Shown: piece by piece, positions 11,363-22,682 of the stretch
Numbering within the stretch: the stretch's first letter is position 1
Layout of the letters: every line of letters begins with the position of its first letter
Assembly: GCA_033064195.1 (NCBI GenBank)
Contig: JARBJD010000316.1
Coordinates: forward strand, 1 to 64,000
Direction: 5' to 3'
Length of the DNA: 64,000 bases
Origin: Blattamonas nauphoetae
Taxonomy: Eukaryota; Preaxostyla; Oxymonadida
Translations under genes and position numbers: made by a program
Notes under the pieces: model-generated
Databases searched by the model: none
What the model was told of the DNA's origin: nothing
Seen by the model: only the letters and a program-made list of their open reading frames with translations

Positions 11363-11816
11363 TGTATCGCATAGTCAAGAGCAGACGTCCCTGGTGTGAA
11401 TGACATTGCATTTATCTTTGTCAACGCCACCTCCATCGTCATCGGCCGTTTTTTCTTCAACTAGACAAGAAGTGATGGAATGCTGCATGTTATATCCAAT
11501 AGATATGGCGCCTCCGTTTTGTGATGCAGAGGATTTGGTGAAGATTGTCGAGGTGAAGTACAGTGGGTCTAGAGTAGGTTTAATAATTGAGATTTATGGT
11601 CTCATCGGCTCCATGTGATGTATAACACTGGAGACACTGTATCCGGGTTCTATTTAGTGTGGATTTGCTTCGGTCGTGGATCGAGCTTCCTCCCCTATCA
11701 TAAGTAGGAGATGGGCTCTCAATCATCTGTGAGAACATGTAATCATTGCTGGAAACGGATGTAACACTTGTTGCATCTAATTTTATTGATGGAGGACTGA
11801 TCTTGGTGCCTCTGTC
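11363..11816. other. Spacer left of the large palindrome
   Basis: A minus-strand frame at 11460-11233 overlaps the start of the preceding surface-protein gene and may be its displaced N-terminal part (SFTPGTSALDYAI). From 11461 to 11816 I see nothing coding. Confidence 0.3.
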
Positions 11817-13370
11817 TACAGTCGGTCGGAATGTTGAGGAATTTGTAACTCGTCATGTCAAACGTAAAACTGTAGAATTGCATTTTTCATCAAAAATGAA
11901 AAAAATGTCAAACCTCTGTCTGTCTCATGTGTCGACATTCGATTATCTTTCAAAATTTCCATTCAAAATTCCATATCAAGATTTCTATATCATTGTTGAG
12001 CACATTCTTCAACTTTTTTCGTGATCGTGTGCTGAGAGAATGAGGAGAGTATTCGATTGGAAAAAGAAGACAACAACTCAGAGAAGACATAGGGTGCTGG
12101 GCGCATTCAAGGGTCTCGTACAACCAGCTTGGGAAAATGATGATCCAGTCGTGGAGGAAGAAAAGAGCGTATTTTCAAGGAATCAGAAAGCAGTGTACTA
12201 TGCTTGATAAAAGAAGACAGTAGAAGAGAAATATCATGAAATCAAACCTAAATATTTGATAGAGAATCAGAGAAAACACATCGTTTGGAAATCCGAAGAG
12301 CAAACCCATCTGACTTTACTAGACTCGATTCAAAATAGATTGTCCAAATTTCAAGAAGTCTGAGGGGAGCTTGTTGAACAGTGATACATAGATTTGATGA
12401 TGTTCAATTCGGTTCGCATATCCATTTTTGTCTCTCAAAGTTCCACCCACTCCGGTTTATCAACACGAGTGGAGACGACTTTCAACAGAATGAGAGATTT
12501 GCACTGATGTCCGGAAGTATTTGGTTTGCCGTCTTAATAATTTTGTCAACCAACAATGTAAATTTCTGAAATCTGTACGATTCGGACACTGATTTCATCT
12601 CAAACTTTGAAAGTACAACTTCAAAGAAAGCAAATGGCAAACAAACTATTTCCAGACATCAGTGCAAATCTCTCATTCTGTTGAGAAAGTCGTCTCCACT
12701 CGTGTTGATAAACCGGAGTGGGTGGAACTTTGAGAGACAAAATGGATATGCGAACCGAATTGAACATCATCAAATCTATGTATCACTGTTCAACAAGCTC
12801 CCCTCAGACTTCTTGAAATTTGGACAATCTATTTTGAATCGAGTCTAGTAAAGTCAGATGGGTTTGCTCTTCGGATTTCCAAACGATGTGTTTTCTCTGA
12901 TTCTCTATCAAATATTTAGGTTTGATTTCATGATATTTCTCTTCTACTGTCTTCTTTTATCAAGCATAGTACACTGCTTTCTGATTCCTTGAAAATACGC
13001 TCTTTTCTTCCTCCACGACTGGATCATCATTTTTCCCAAGCTGGTTGTACGAGACCCTTGAATGCGCCCAGCACCCTATGTCTTCTCTGAGTTGTTCCGG
13101 TATCGTCCTTTGTTGTCTTCTTTTTTCCAATCGAATACTCTCCTCATTCTCTCAGCACACGATCACGAAAAAAGTTGAAGAATGTGCTCAACAATGATAT
13201 AGAAATCTTGATATGGAATTTTGAATGGAAATTTTGAAAGATAATCGAATGTCGACACATGAGACAGACAGAGGTTTGACATTTTTTTCCTTTTTGATGA
13301 AAAATGCAATTCTACAGTTTTACGTTTGACATGACGAGTTACAAATTCCTCAACATTCCGACCGACTGTA
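11817..13370. repeat. 1.55-kb near-perfect palindrome (foldback)
   Basis: Bases 11817-12530 and 12636-13370 are inverted copies separated by 105 bases of unrelated spacer. The outer edge begins TACAGTCGGTCGG on the left and ends with its complement on the right. Differences are few: one base in a poly-A tract (about 11900 versus 13290), an insertion of about 20 bp in the right arm near 13100, and divergence near the loop. Each arm contains one short open frame with TRHVKRKTVELHFSSK and PYQDFYIIVEHILQLFS, read outward-to-inward in both arms. No transposase is visible. The arms could be a foldback transposon, a hairpin-mediated inverted duplication, or an assembly artefact of the fold-back kind. 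Confidence 0.85.
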
Positions 13371-14660
13371 AATGCCAAAACGAAGTGGAAGTTCTCCTGT
13401 GTGAATGGCCGATTGGAGAAGGTATATGGTGGAGGAAAGTTTTTTAGGAACTTTTTGAGGGAGTATCGGTATGCGGACCTGATATAGGAATCAATTACGT
13501 TGTGGTATGTGGATTCTCAAAATGATAAAATCACCGGCATTCACGTCTGAAATCATGGTCCCTTGGAGGAGATCAATGCTTTCCTTGACTGAAACTCCGA
13601 GATAGGTCTGGGACAGGCGAGAATCGGACGAGATGTGAATTGGGTTTATTGATGCTGTGATGGTGAATGATGACGGGAGGTGAGATGATGAAATGTGTGT
13701 CAGGTGTGGAAATACCACATCTGCTGGTCGTATAGTCGTTCTGACGAGATGTATGGACGACCTGGACGAGCTGGATGGATCCGACTTCTTTTGACTTCGA
13801 AAATCTGTCAGGGAGGCAGAAACAACTGAAGGTTCGAGAGATTTCATTTTCTGTCGAGCAATGGTGTAACATATCCATGTCATTCAGACGCAATGTTCCA
13901 GGTGTTTCAGTGAAGATCCGAACAATGATTTCAGGTTGACCTCGACATTTGTGGAGATGTTACCATGAATTACCATTCTGATCATTAATCTTCACGCTTT
14001 GGTGGGTCATCCAGTTTAATGAAGGCGACACGTCGTGGTGAGGCCGAATCCCATCGCAATGAATTGTGATCCCTGTTCCAGAAGAATGGGTGAACAATTT
14101 GAGATTGATCTGGTTCTATCTTGTGGTGATCGATGAGATTGCTGTCTTTTCATGCTTATACCGCTATCAAATCTCATTGTGATGATGTACGCGATTTTGT
14201 ATTTCCTGAAATGGTATTGATGAATTTATCTGTAGAGACGCACGAATCCATAACATTCGAAGTTTGACTTCAGCGATGAGATTTTCTGATGAACGAGAGA
14301 TAATAGAGGACGATTTTTCGATATAAGAATCAAACCGGCAGTTCTTGGAAGGAATGACACTGAACTCGATCAGACCAAATAAAATCCCTGAAAAAGTGAA
14401 TCGACCCTTGAAACTATTGGCAAAAAATGAAAAAAAACAAAAGTTAAACAGCTATCGTTGCCGGGTGGAATCATAAGAGATGATCCAGAAAAAGATGTGA
14501 AAACACTCATATTTGTGGATGTTTCACTGACTCTAGCGTTGCAAGGAACTATGTACACGGAGTACCTCGACGAAAGATACATTCCGTCCTTCGTTCACGA
14601 ATACTGAGTTGATCTTGATCAGTCACACCCATGTCGTGATTCTCATCGACCAGATATTGA
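13371..14660 (-). pseudogene. Relic of an adhesin-like surface protein
   Basis: Minus-strand stretches resemble the surface-protein family but no long frame survives. SSFTITASINPIHISSD and LGVSVKESIDLLQGTMI (about 13680-13560) read like a beta-helix domain. The stretch 14582-14370 (YIVPCNARVSETSTNMSVFTSF) is Ser/Thr-rich and beta-like. Frame changes separate them. The assignment rests on resemblance of style, so confidence is low. Confidence 0.35.
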
Positions 14661-14789
14661 GAAAAGTCTGAAAAAAAGTGAAAATATGAAATGGAAGCAA
14701 TTAGTTCATCTTGATAATCAATAATTTGGAATTTGCGCGGGTTTATGGATAAAAGCGGGTTTATGTGGGCACTATGACTGTTCTGGCAT

Positions 14790-15640
14790 AATCCTACCCC
14801 GTGCCCCCCTCCAATATTTTAACAGTTGCTTGATTTAACTCCATTTCACGATATTTGTGCAATTATTTCTCGATTTGAGACCGGGTTTTGGAGAAATAAA
14901 GGCAAACTGCAACTTGGCGGGACAGATCAAAAAGGACTCTAACAGTCAAAAACACACTATTAATATCTTTCTAGGGAAGATATGTTGCTCTAGGATTCCG
15001 AAAAAAAGCACAGAATCCTCGGAGTAAATCATAAAAATAAGGGTCGGATCAAACCATGAAATCTAAAATAGGAAATCTCAGAAATGTATAGACCTCTAGA
15101 AAGTTCCAAGACTTGATATTAAAGGAATAGGTGTTCTTTAAAGATAAATGAAGGTTTTTTGACAGAGAATCAACCAATTCTTTGTCAAGATCGCCCTAAT
15201 TCACTATCAGAAATTTTGAGAAAATGAAGTTTTTCCGAATCTCTAATCGCTTCGATTCTCCTTATTTCCTAGAAAATCACCGGTACAATCACTCATTGAC
15301 TGAATAGGTCTGTCCGACCAAGTTGCATGTTGCCGAAATAAATTCATCTACACTTCACCCGATCCTTTTTCCAGACACTTTTTCATAATGTCGGATAGTC
15401 TTCACAGCCCCCCGCTCAAGTGCAGGGGGGGACTGTGAAGACTATTGGTGAATTCTCAAAAGTAACATAGAAAAAAGGATCTTTGTGAAGTGTTGAAACA
15501 AATAATTGGCTGGATCGGGCCAAAATGGGCAGCTTCTTTTCGCCCTCAAAATCACAAAATTTCATCAAAAGTGTGATTATTATTCGAAAATAGGCATATT
15601 TGAAATTTTCGGTGAGGGGGCACGGGGTATGATTTTCCCG
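14790..15640. repeat. Nested degenerate inverted repeats
   Basis: The block ACCCCGTGCCCCC at about 14806 recurs inverted at about 15611 (GGGGGCACGGGGT). Closer in, GCAAACTGCAACTTGG at about 14910 recurs inverted at about 15317 (CCAAGTTGCATGTTGC), each followed by a related GGACAGA. The spacing of the outer and inner pairs is unequal because the right side holds an extra palindrome (15352-15491). The layout fits a small non-autonomous element with inverted ends; no coding capacity is visible. Confidence 0.5.
15352..15491. repeat. 140-bp palindrome with strong central hairpin
   Basis: Outer arms pair CACTTCACCCGATCC (15352) with GGATCTTTGTGAAGTG (to 15491). The inner arms pair 15395-15407 with 15433-15445 (13 bp, perfect), continue with a C6/G6 run, and close over the loop TCAAGT. 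The inner part is strong enough to fold as RNA or extrude as DNA. It has no T run on either side that would make it a simple terminator. Confidence 0.75.
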
Positions 15641-15659
15641 TGATTCCTTCCTGCAGAGA

Positions 15660-16400
15660 TTGATGGAATGGTTTGTTGAAGCGGTGATAGGAATAGAACT
15701 GTTCCGAAAGAAACACCCCTCTGCACCGCCTCTGACCTTCGAGAACATCCGAATTGACTCATCTTCCACAATAGTGATCGGTCTTCTCTTTTTCTCCTTT
15801 CCTAATCCGAACAGCTTTACCATACTCGTCGGACCAACCATCAACCACTGGTTCTCTCTCTTCCGACATCTCCACATTCTGCAAGTTCTTTTTGCACATC
15901 CATCGAACACTCGAACAACAAAAACGATTAATCCTCCCTCTTGACCCAGAACAGAACGATATGGTCTTCTCGCGCATCATGGTTGCCCTCGTCGAACATT
16001 TCGTGGCTTCCGGGGATCTCGTTCTCCCAAATTCGTCTCCAACCGATCATTCCCAGTGTTTTGCAGAGTTTTATCGTCAACAACACATTCCGGACTTTTT
16101 CTTCATCGAGAATGTTCTCTCCAAACTCGCATCCACTTTCACATATCTTGTGCGTGAATCATGTAATCGGAACATTTCCGTTCGATTGGAAGATGGAACA
16201 AGTCAAACTGGACTTGCTGAACCTCGTTGGGGATCTTATTGTCTCTCTCCACTGGTTCAACATTCCTGCTCACTTCGACTCTCCACTCCTCTGCCATCTT
16301 CCTTCTCTGACTGGAGCTCAGCGAGGTGTCCTCCAAACTCTCTCCTCTCACTCTGGCATCCCATCTCTCGTCGCACCTCTCACGACCGCATCCTTCATGC
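15660..16400 (+). pseudogene. ARM-like family A fragment
   Basis: The plus strand reads PEQNDMVFSRIMVALVEHFV and RQQHIPDFFFIENVLSKLAS in one frame (from about 15945). It then continues in another frame with VKLDLLNLVGDLIVSLHWFN and LLCHLPSLTGAQRGVLQTLS (to about 16380). These are amphipathic helix pairs like those of the other ARM-like genes in this window. The frame change lies near 16190. Both N-terminal FLNW and C-terminal LxGxN signatures are missing. The fragment runs straight into the surface-protein gene that follows, with no spacer. Confidence 0.5.
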
Positions 16401-18772
16401 CTTTCTTCAAAACAATCACGTCTGTAAATGTCAACTTGAAAGATTCTTACAAGGACTTTGAGCTCACCCTGTCCGGTGATTATCTACCTCCCTCTGGCGT
16501 ATACAGTTGCATTTTGAATGGTAAGACTGTTCGGTTTACCTTCAAATCAACTATTGGAACCTCGACACTCTTGACCGTTGGCTGGGAAAGTGTAGATTTT
16601 CTGTTTAATGAACACTACAGTGTCACCGGACCGTTGATCCGAATCGACGGCGGAGATGAGATTCCTGTGAAAACCGGTCTCAGCTTCAACATCGCTTTCG
16701 AGCCATCTCTATCCGGAGCATCGTTTGCGTGGGTGAAAAGTACGACACGAGAGGGCAGTGTGACTTTGAAAGGACGGATGCTTCGTAAGGCGGGCGAACT
16801 TTCTGTGACTGTGACCCGACATGCATCGTCTTCATCAACGACATCAAACAATGTCGAAGAACAAGAAATCACTCTTTCAATTGACCTTGAGAACAGCGGA
16901 TCGATGACAGAAATCACAATTCCAGTTAATGTGATTGAAACAGGTTCTATCACTGAATCGAATTCTTTGATTTGTGATACACAATATTCTATCCTCTCTT
17001 TTAAACATTCTGAATCTACACCTATAACTGCCAATCCCATTCCTTTCATAGTTCCTAAATTCCCGATCGTCACACGTACCACCTGCGACTTTCCCAACGA
17101 TTTACACACCTCGTGCACTGTCACACTCATCGGTGATGGTCTTAATCTGCAATCGGTTTACACCGTCAAACTCGAACCGGAAAAGTATTTTGATATCACG
17201 TTTAGCGCTGTTCCAACCAGTGCATCAGCTCTCGTTGGACTTGGATTCTCTCACAATCTCAACTACAAAACAAATTACACGGTGGTCGAAATCATCGAGA
17301 AGAATGGATCGAACGACGTCAGAATCAAACCATCGCAACTGGAAGACGTCACATTTGAAACTGGAAACAAGCCAAGCTCAGGAGACCTCGTCGTTTCATC
17401 ATCATCTGATGATAACTCGACCACATGCGGTTCGGACTCTTCACCATGTGGTTCGCTTGAAGATGTGTGGAATATCGTTGAGACATTGCAGTTCACTCAA
17501 GCTGAAATCGGTCTCAGTGACACTGTCAACTTCTGACCAGCGATCACCGTTACAGACGGGATGGATGTAACATTCTCCAGTGCAACGTCCTCCACACCAA
17601 CCCTACACATCCCAGAAGACACAGAAATGGGGGAGAAGAAGGGTGCAGTTGATGTGAGTGGGTCACTTACCATGAAGTCGCTGCAAATCCAACTCGATCC
17701 CTCATCGTCATCGTTTGTCTTCATTCACGCCTCTCACGCCCATGTGACACTTTCCTCCTGCGTTGTCTCAGGACAATCAGCATCCAACAATGAAGAAAGC
17801 CGAATTGAGTCACTTTGTCAATGGACTTCGGGTATCTTCCAGCTCATTGAAGCGGATACAACGATGCATGGTGTCGTCATGAAACAACTCTCGCAAGGAG
17901 CGATCTTCGTTCAGAACGGGTCTCTCCACATCGAATCGTCGGAATTTGACGACAACGCCCCTCTCAACATTGATTCATACCCATCAGCTCGCCGAAACCT
18001 CTTCTGCACAGACGAGGCAAACGTCACAATCAAAAGTCTGAGCTGTGGTGATGGATCGTCTGAAAAACGCCCTCACTTCTGGATGAACTTCGACGATTGT
18101 ACTCTCACAAGCGAGGTCGTTCCTGAGAATCACACTCATTTCGTTCCCACGCTGTCGGAGGAATCAACGAGTGAATGGATCTCTGACTCTAAAACCCACA
18201 GAATCTCGATTGTTGGGACCATGCTCATTCCATGTGGTTTGTCACTCGAAGTGTTCGAACAGAAAAAGGATGGAACTGAAGGGAAACGCCACAGAGTAGC
18301 TCTCTCCGCAGAGAATGGAGTGATCCTCACAGAAACATCCATCGTCATCCCAATCCTCCAATCGACACTGTCAGAAGTTCTTGACGCATCTGCCGATCTC
18401 CACTGCCGCCTCGTGTACGGTCAAGAACAACGAACATCAACCTCATTCAGACTAGCCCCTCCGAGCGGGGGCTTCCCATTCTGGATCATCATCGTTGTGG
18501 TGGTCTGTGTCGCGTGTGTGGCGGCGGCTGTGGCCGTACTGATCGTCTGTTATGTGCGGGCCCATCAAAAGAAGGAACGCCTCTCGTCGTACAAAGAAAT
18601 GAGCCAGGAACTGGACAAGAACGACGATCTGGACGAATCAGCGCTAGCTGATCAACAACTCGATCTTCTTTCTGAGACTCAACCGCAGCAAATTATAGCT
18701 GAGCCAGACAACGATCAGGATAAACCACACATGATCACAGATCTAACAACGCAAGATCCATTGACGCTATAA
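16400..18772 (+). pseudogene. Adhesin-like membrane protein with one in-frame TGA
   Basis: One frame is open from the junction with the ARM fragment to a TGA at 17534-17536 and again from there to TAA at 18772. The first part holds Ig/IPT-like beta repeats (FELTLSGDYLPPSGVYSC, SVTLKGRMLRKAGELSVTV, SCTVTLIGDGLNLQSVY). A module TTCGSDSSPCGSLEDVW precedes the stop. The second part is a beta-helix-like stretch (FVFIHASHAHVTLSSCVVSG), another beta repeat, then a transmembrane helix (FWIIIVVVVCVACVAAAVAV, about 18480-18555) and an acidic cytoplasmic tail of about 70 residues. The protein would sit in the plasma membrane with a large outer part. The N-terminus, including any signal peptide, is missing: upstream sequence belongs to another gene family. 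The TGA splits the module from its beta-helix, so without read-through no anchored protein results. Confidence 0.65.
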
Positions 18773-20151
18773 GACATCATATTCAACTTTTCTCTTCCAT
18801 TCTGTTTTTCCTTGTCGCGTTCTCGTTCTCAGTGAGATCGTGCGATTCTTTTTTCGTGACTTCTGAGACTGTCTCGACAGTTTTTCATTTCCACGTTTTC
18901 TCGAAGCTTTCACTTCCGTTTTCGTTGAGATTGTTCACAATCTCATCAGATGCCACCATTCATCCTCTTCTCAATGGGCAGCCTTTCTTTCTCATTCATG
19001 CCGCCCTTCACAGACTCGCGATCAGACTATCGTTATTCGAGTGCTCTGATCCAGAGGCTGCCAAGATTCTGTTTTCGTCAAAGCTTCCACTTTTGGGATC
19101 TTTGAAAGTGATTCAAATCACATCGATGGCGATTCGCGCCCGTCGTCTTTTTCAACAGAAGTTCTGTTTGTCCTCCCCTTAACAACCCCTTACAACTTTA
19201 CACCTTCACTTTTTGCAGAAATTCTAATCATGGATAAGTGAGAAGCAAGAGTGTGTCATGGTTCCGGGACAGGCTGGTTCAGTTCCTCTTCCCAAATGGG
19301 TGAGAGGAGAACAGCGGAATGTTGGAGCGAAAGACGTTCACAATCTTCTGCAGCAATCTTGATTTTGCGAGAAAGATGGGGCATATCGTTTTACAGTGTT
19401 AATGTGAGGAGTGAATCAAGAGATCGTGAAATGGCTCGCTACAGCTGATTAGAAAGGGAGAAAAGCACAGTCAAGAGAAGAGAATCATCTTTTGAGGGGG
19501 GATGAACGAGGATTCAACCATTGAAGAGATATACAAAGAGATTTAATCATCATTTTGGATTGTGTTCACATGTGTGTTAATTCCGACAATGGCCTGGACA
19601 AATAGACTTCAAGAGCAAGAAAAGATAAAAACAGAAGAGACACAAACGGGAAATCATCGGGCAACGTGATAAATATCGACTACACGAGGAGGGAAGATGT
19701 GACAAAGTGAGGAAATGTGAGGATAAGCCTCTGTTGAATTAACAACAAAGGCAAATTGGATAGGACCACGAGAAAGTTTCGGTCTCGATTTGTTCGTTGC
19801 TGACAGTGAATACGCGAGGTGATGGAGAGGGTCGCTTGAGACAATTGAATTCGAATGCGGAGGATGATTGCAGCAATAGAATAAGGTACTTTGTGATATT
19901 GATGGGAAATGAAATCAACAGAAAACGGTATAGGTATGTTTGAACAGATCGGAGCGTTCACATGATTCACAATTTTCAGCGTTCCAGATCGCCCTACGTT
20001 TGGGCAGTATTTCTTCCATTTTTCAACCAAAATGTGGTTTTGAGAGTGAATACTTGTTTTGTAGGCATCTTAGAGATTGTGAGAGTGAAATGCACTCGTG
20101 TTGAGTCATTCGAGTGAGGTGGTTTCGACGCGTCATTTGATATGCAAGCCG
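18773..20151. other. Intergenic, no firm gene
   Basis: A plus-strand frame at 18832-19182 contains FFLIHAALHRLAIRLSLFEC and looks helix-forming, but it has no family signature. At 19240-19680 the plus strand is purine-rich. I see no structured RNA. Confidence 0.3.
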
Positions 20152-21210
20152 TCACACGTTGTCCACATTCGATCCCAGCAATCTCAAGGTGATGTGACAA
20201 TTTCTGACAACAGTACTGCCATAAACTGGGTCATGGTCTTGCATCAACAGCTGTTCGAGTGTGTCTTCGAAGCCTTCCGAAATCAGAGCTTGCATCATCT
20301 GTTTCCCAGATTCGGTTACTTCTGGGTCTTCGGTTTTAAAGTCACTCAGTGAACGGTTGATGTGGAAGAGATTTTTCCAACATAACACATCGTCTTCGAT
20401 GAATGAGAGACAGCTTGTAAATGTCATCACAATCGGAGATGCGAGGACAAATTCCAATGTTGGACGATGAAAAGGGCATATTCGAAAGAGTGTGTACAAT
20501 GCCACAATGAGTTCATACAGCAAGCTTCCATTGAGGATGTGTCGATTAGAAATCAGAAAAGTCACAAATTGAGACGATGGAATCACGACCTTCTTAAATA
20601 TGGTCTGTCGAATGCTCCGTTTTACGGCTGCTGGAAGGGTGCAAATGGTCGCGAGAGAAGATGGAAATGCGAGGGTAAGACAAGAGATGATTATTTCCAT
20701 GAGATTGGTTTGTATTGTTTCCTTTCCTGAAACTGGCAGTGTTTGAGGTTTAAAAGTCATCAACACATTGGTAATGATATCTGATTCTATGAGAGATGGC
20801 AGATGAAGTATTTCAGTGGTAGCCAAGGTTTTGTTTAGGAGTGACAACGCTGATTCAACTACAGTCGAGTGGGAAGAGGAAAAGAGAGTGTAAATGCTCT
20901 CAAGAAAAGCAGAAGACGATCCAGTCGAAGAGGGAACGAGTTCAGTCACGAGTTGATCTGGAAAATCATCTTCGCTCCACTCTGGTTCGAGGTTCTTCAA
21001 AAAGCGGGATGCCCTGTCCTGAAGGACTTTGTCAAATGGGTATCCCTTTTTCACAAGGGCAACAAGTGAACAGTAGATTGTCGATCTGTCCTTTAACGAC
21101 AAGGGAGAGTTCTCATCAAAATTCAGGAAAGGTTCACTTTTTGAGATGGAAAATGATTGTGATTCGAATGGATCATTGAAACAAGTATCAATGGATGCGT
21201 TTATTGCAAC
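20152..21210 (-). CDS. ARM/HEAT-like helical repeat protein (family A)
   Basis: The frame has no ATG near its 5' end: the open frame reaches about 21230 and includes EPFLNFDENSPLSLKDRS, the family N-terminal motif (others read FLNW). The body is a run of amphipathic helices (VESALSLLNKTLATTEIL, LMEIIISCLTLAFPS, IVALYTLFRICPFHRPTLEF). The C-terminus has ALISEGFEDTLEQLLMQ and ends in LRLLGSNVDNV, the family LxGxN tail. The true start may lie in a short upstream exon; a TAA stands just before the frame at about 21245. ARM/HEAT folds usually bind other proteins, but no partner can be inferred. This is the most diverged array member and the only one with no interruption between its two signatures. 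Confidence 0.6.
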   Translation of the reverse strand, partial: VAINASIDTCFNDPFESQSFSISKSEPFLNFDENSPLSLKDRSTIYCSLVALVKKGYPFDKVLQDRASRFLKNLEPEWSEDDFPDQLVTELVPSSTGSSSAFLESIYTLFSSSHSTVVESALSLLNKTLATTEILHLPSLIESDIITNVLMTFKPQTLPVSGKETIQTNLMEIIISCLTLAFPSSLATICTLPAAVKRSIRQTIFKKVVIPSSQFVTFLISNRHILNGSLLYELIVALYTLFRICPFHRPTLEFVLASPIVMTFTSCLSFIEDDVLCWKNLFHINRSLSDFKTEDPEVTESGKQMMQALISEGFEDTLEQLLMQDHDPVYGSTVVRNCHITLRLLGSNVDNV

Positions 21211-21670
21211 TTTTTCTTCTTCAATTGATGAGCGTCGAAGATCATCCCATTACCATTCGTTGTGACAGAAGCTACAAAACAGTCTCTCAAGATTCGAATT
21301 ATTTGGATGAACGAAAAGAAGATGAACAGAAAAAAGTAATTAATCACCATTGACAGTGAATATGTTCCGTTGTAGTCTGGATATCCAGTTTATCCTTCAA
21401 ACAGCAGCTACCAAAACAGGACAACCGCTTGTGGGTTCGGAGACGGCATGCCGAAACAGCGTGACGAGAGTGGTGTCCGTCCAACTTCGATATCACTCAG
21501 TTCAGTGAAAGAGAAGCAGAGGAAGTGCATCAGAAACTAACAAATGTCCTCCACGCGATCACCCAACATCAAAAATTGATGATAGACCTGCCAAAAAGTG
21601 TGGTGAATGGAGACGGACTGCGTGTGGATGTTGGAGGAGGACGCGGAGACGAGGAGAGGCACTAGCGAAG

Positions 21671-22600
21671 TCAGTTGGTGGAACCGTGAAACGGGCTGCT
21701 TCGGAACGGGAGTCTGTGGAGCAGTGCGGAAACGCCGTTCAGATGATCGCAGAGACTGAACTCACTCAGCGAGACGAAGAAGTGGTGACGGTGGGAACTG
21801 ATGAGCACAACAAATGCGGATGTGAAGACGAGTGCGCTCTTCACAGCAGACCCAAAGATGTGGTTGACAATGCGGGGCTTGTTGGACAAAGACTTGGAGC
21901 GATCAGACACGCTTCGGAAGGACAGAAAGGAGAACGAGAGGATCAACGAAAGACATTCCATGATCCCATCCTCAGTCACAACCGCGTCAGACAACGTCGG
22001 AATCAGGTCGATGGTCAATCGAGAATCACGGATAGGACGAGAAACGATACACAGATCGTCGAAAGTGCTGATCAAAGAACTCCGAGAGGAGGAGAAGGAA
22101 CAGAGCAAGCCAAGCAGCTAGTCCGTCACGAAGGCACGTCAGCTCCGAGCGGAGAGGAAAGGGAAGACAGACACGGACGCCGTCTGAAAGAGCGACGACG
22201 AAGACGACGGGAAGGAGTTGGAACAGACAGACACGCTGGACACAAATGAAGGATTTTTCAAATACCATATGATGTTGGGAAGACAGTCGATAACTCGAAG
22301 GTGTCGGACGGGTCTGGAAAGATGGTTCGCTCGACCATCCAATTTGGTGTTCGAGAGGAAGAGAAGGCACGGATGGAAGAAGTGCGGTTGGAGAAGATGC
22401 AGCAGATGCCGGCAGAAGAGGAGGCGATGGAGAGTTCACCGGAAATCGTCATCATCCATCGATCAACACTTTGCCTTCCACAAACGTGCAGGGCGAGAGT
22501 GGCGGTGAAGGAGAAGGAGAGTGTGGCGACCATCGAGCGAGACTGGCGAGAGAGAATCCCAATCGTTCCGGCAAACCAAACCAAGAAGCGATGCCAGAAC
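21671..22600 (-). pseudogene. Relic of an ARM-like gene plus shared 3' flank
   Basis: The minus strand at about 22050-21800 reads RDSRLTIDLIPTLSDAVVTE, GIMECLSLILSFSF and IVNHIFGSAVKSALVFTSAF, which look like ARM-type helices. The part at about 22497-22600 belongs to a block repeated three times in the window next to array genes. No complete frame exists, and several frame changes would be needed to read through. Confidence 0.4.
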
Positions 22601-22660
22601 CGACAAAGATCACACAGAACAGTGTTTTCTGTTTAAAAGAAGCCAGAAACAGTTCGAAAA
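22497..22660. repeat. Array 3'-flank repeat, copy 1 of 3
   Basis: The block starts GAAGGAGAAGGAGAGTGTGG and contains CCATCGAGCGAGACTGGCGA and CAAAGATCACACA. It recurs at 26845-27000 and 29898-30060, each time directly downstream of a minus-strand ARM-like gene. It therefore marks the edge of the segment that was tandemly duplicated. Confidence 0.8.
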
Positions 22661-22682
22661 GTTCGCTGGTTCTTGTCCGTTT

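Noticed and set aside
15395-15445. Rho-independent-type terminator
   Set aside because: The stem is strong but has no T run, the host is eukaryotic, and the hairpin is part of a larger 140-bp palindrome.
8684-18772. TGA reassigned as a sense codon
   Set aside because: Several clear genes end in TGA (integrase at 54043, ARM-like gene at 33060, coiled-coil gene at 45347), so TGA works as a stop here.
21686-22249. Plus-strand Arg/Glu-rich protein of 187 codons
   Set aside because: It is the antisense of minus-strand ARM-type helices; its charged composition follows from reading Ser/Leu-rich coding DNA backwards.
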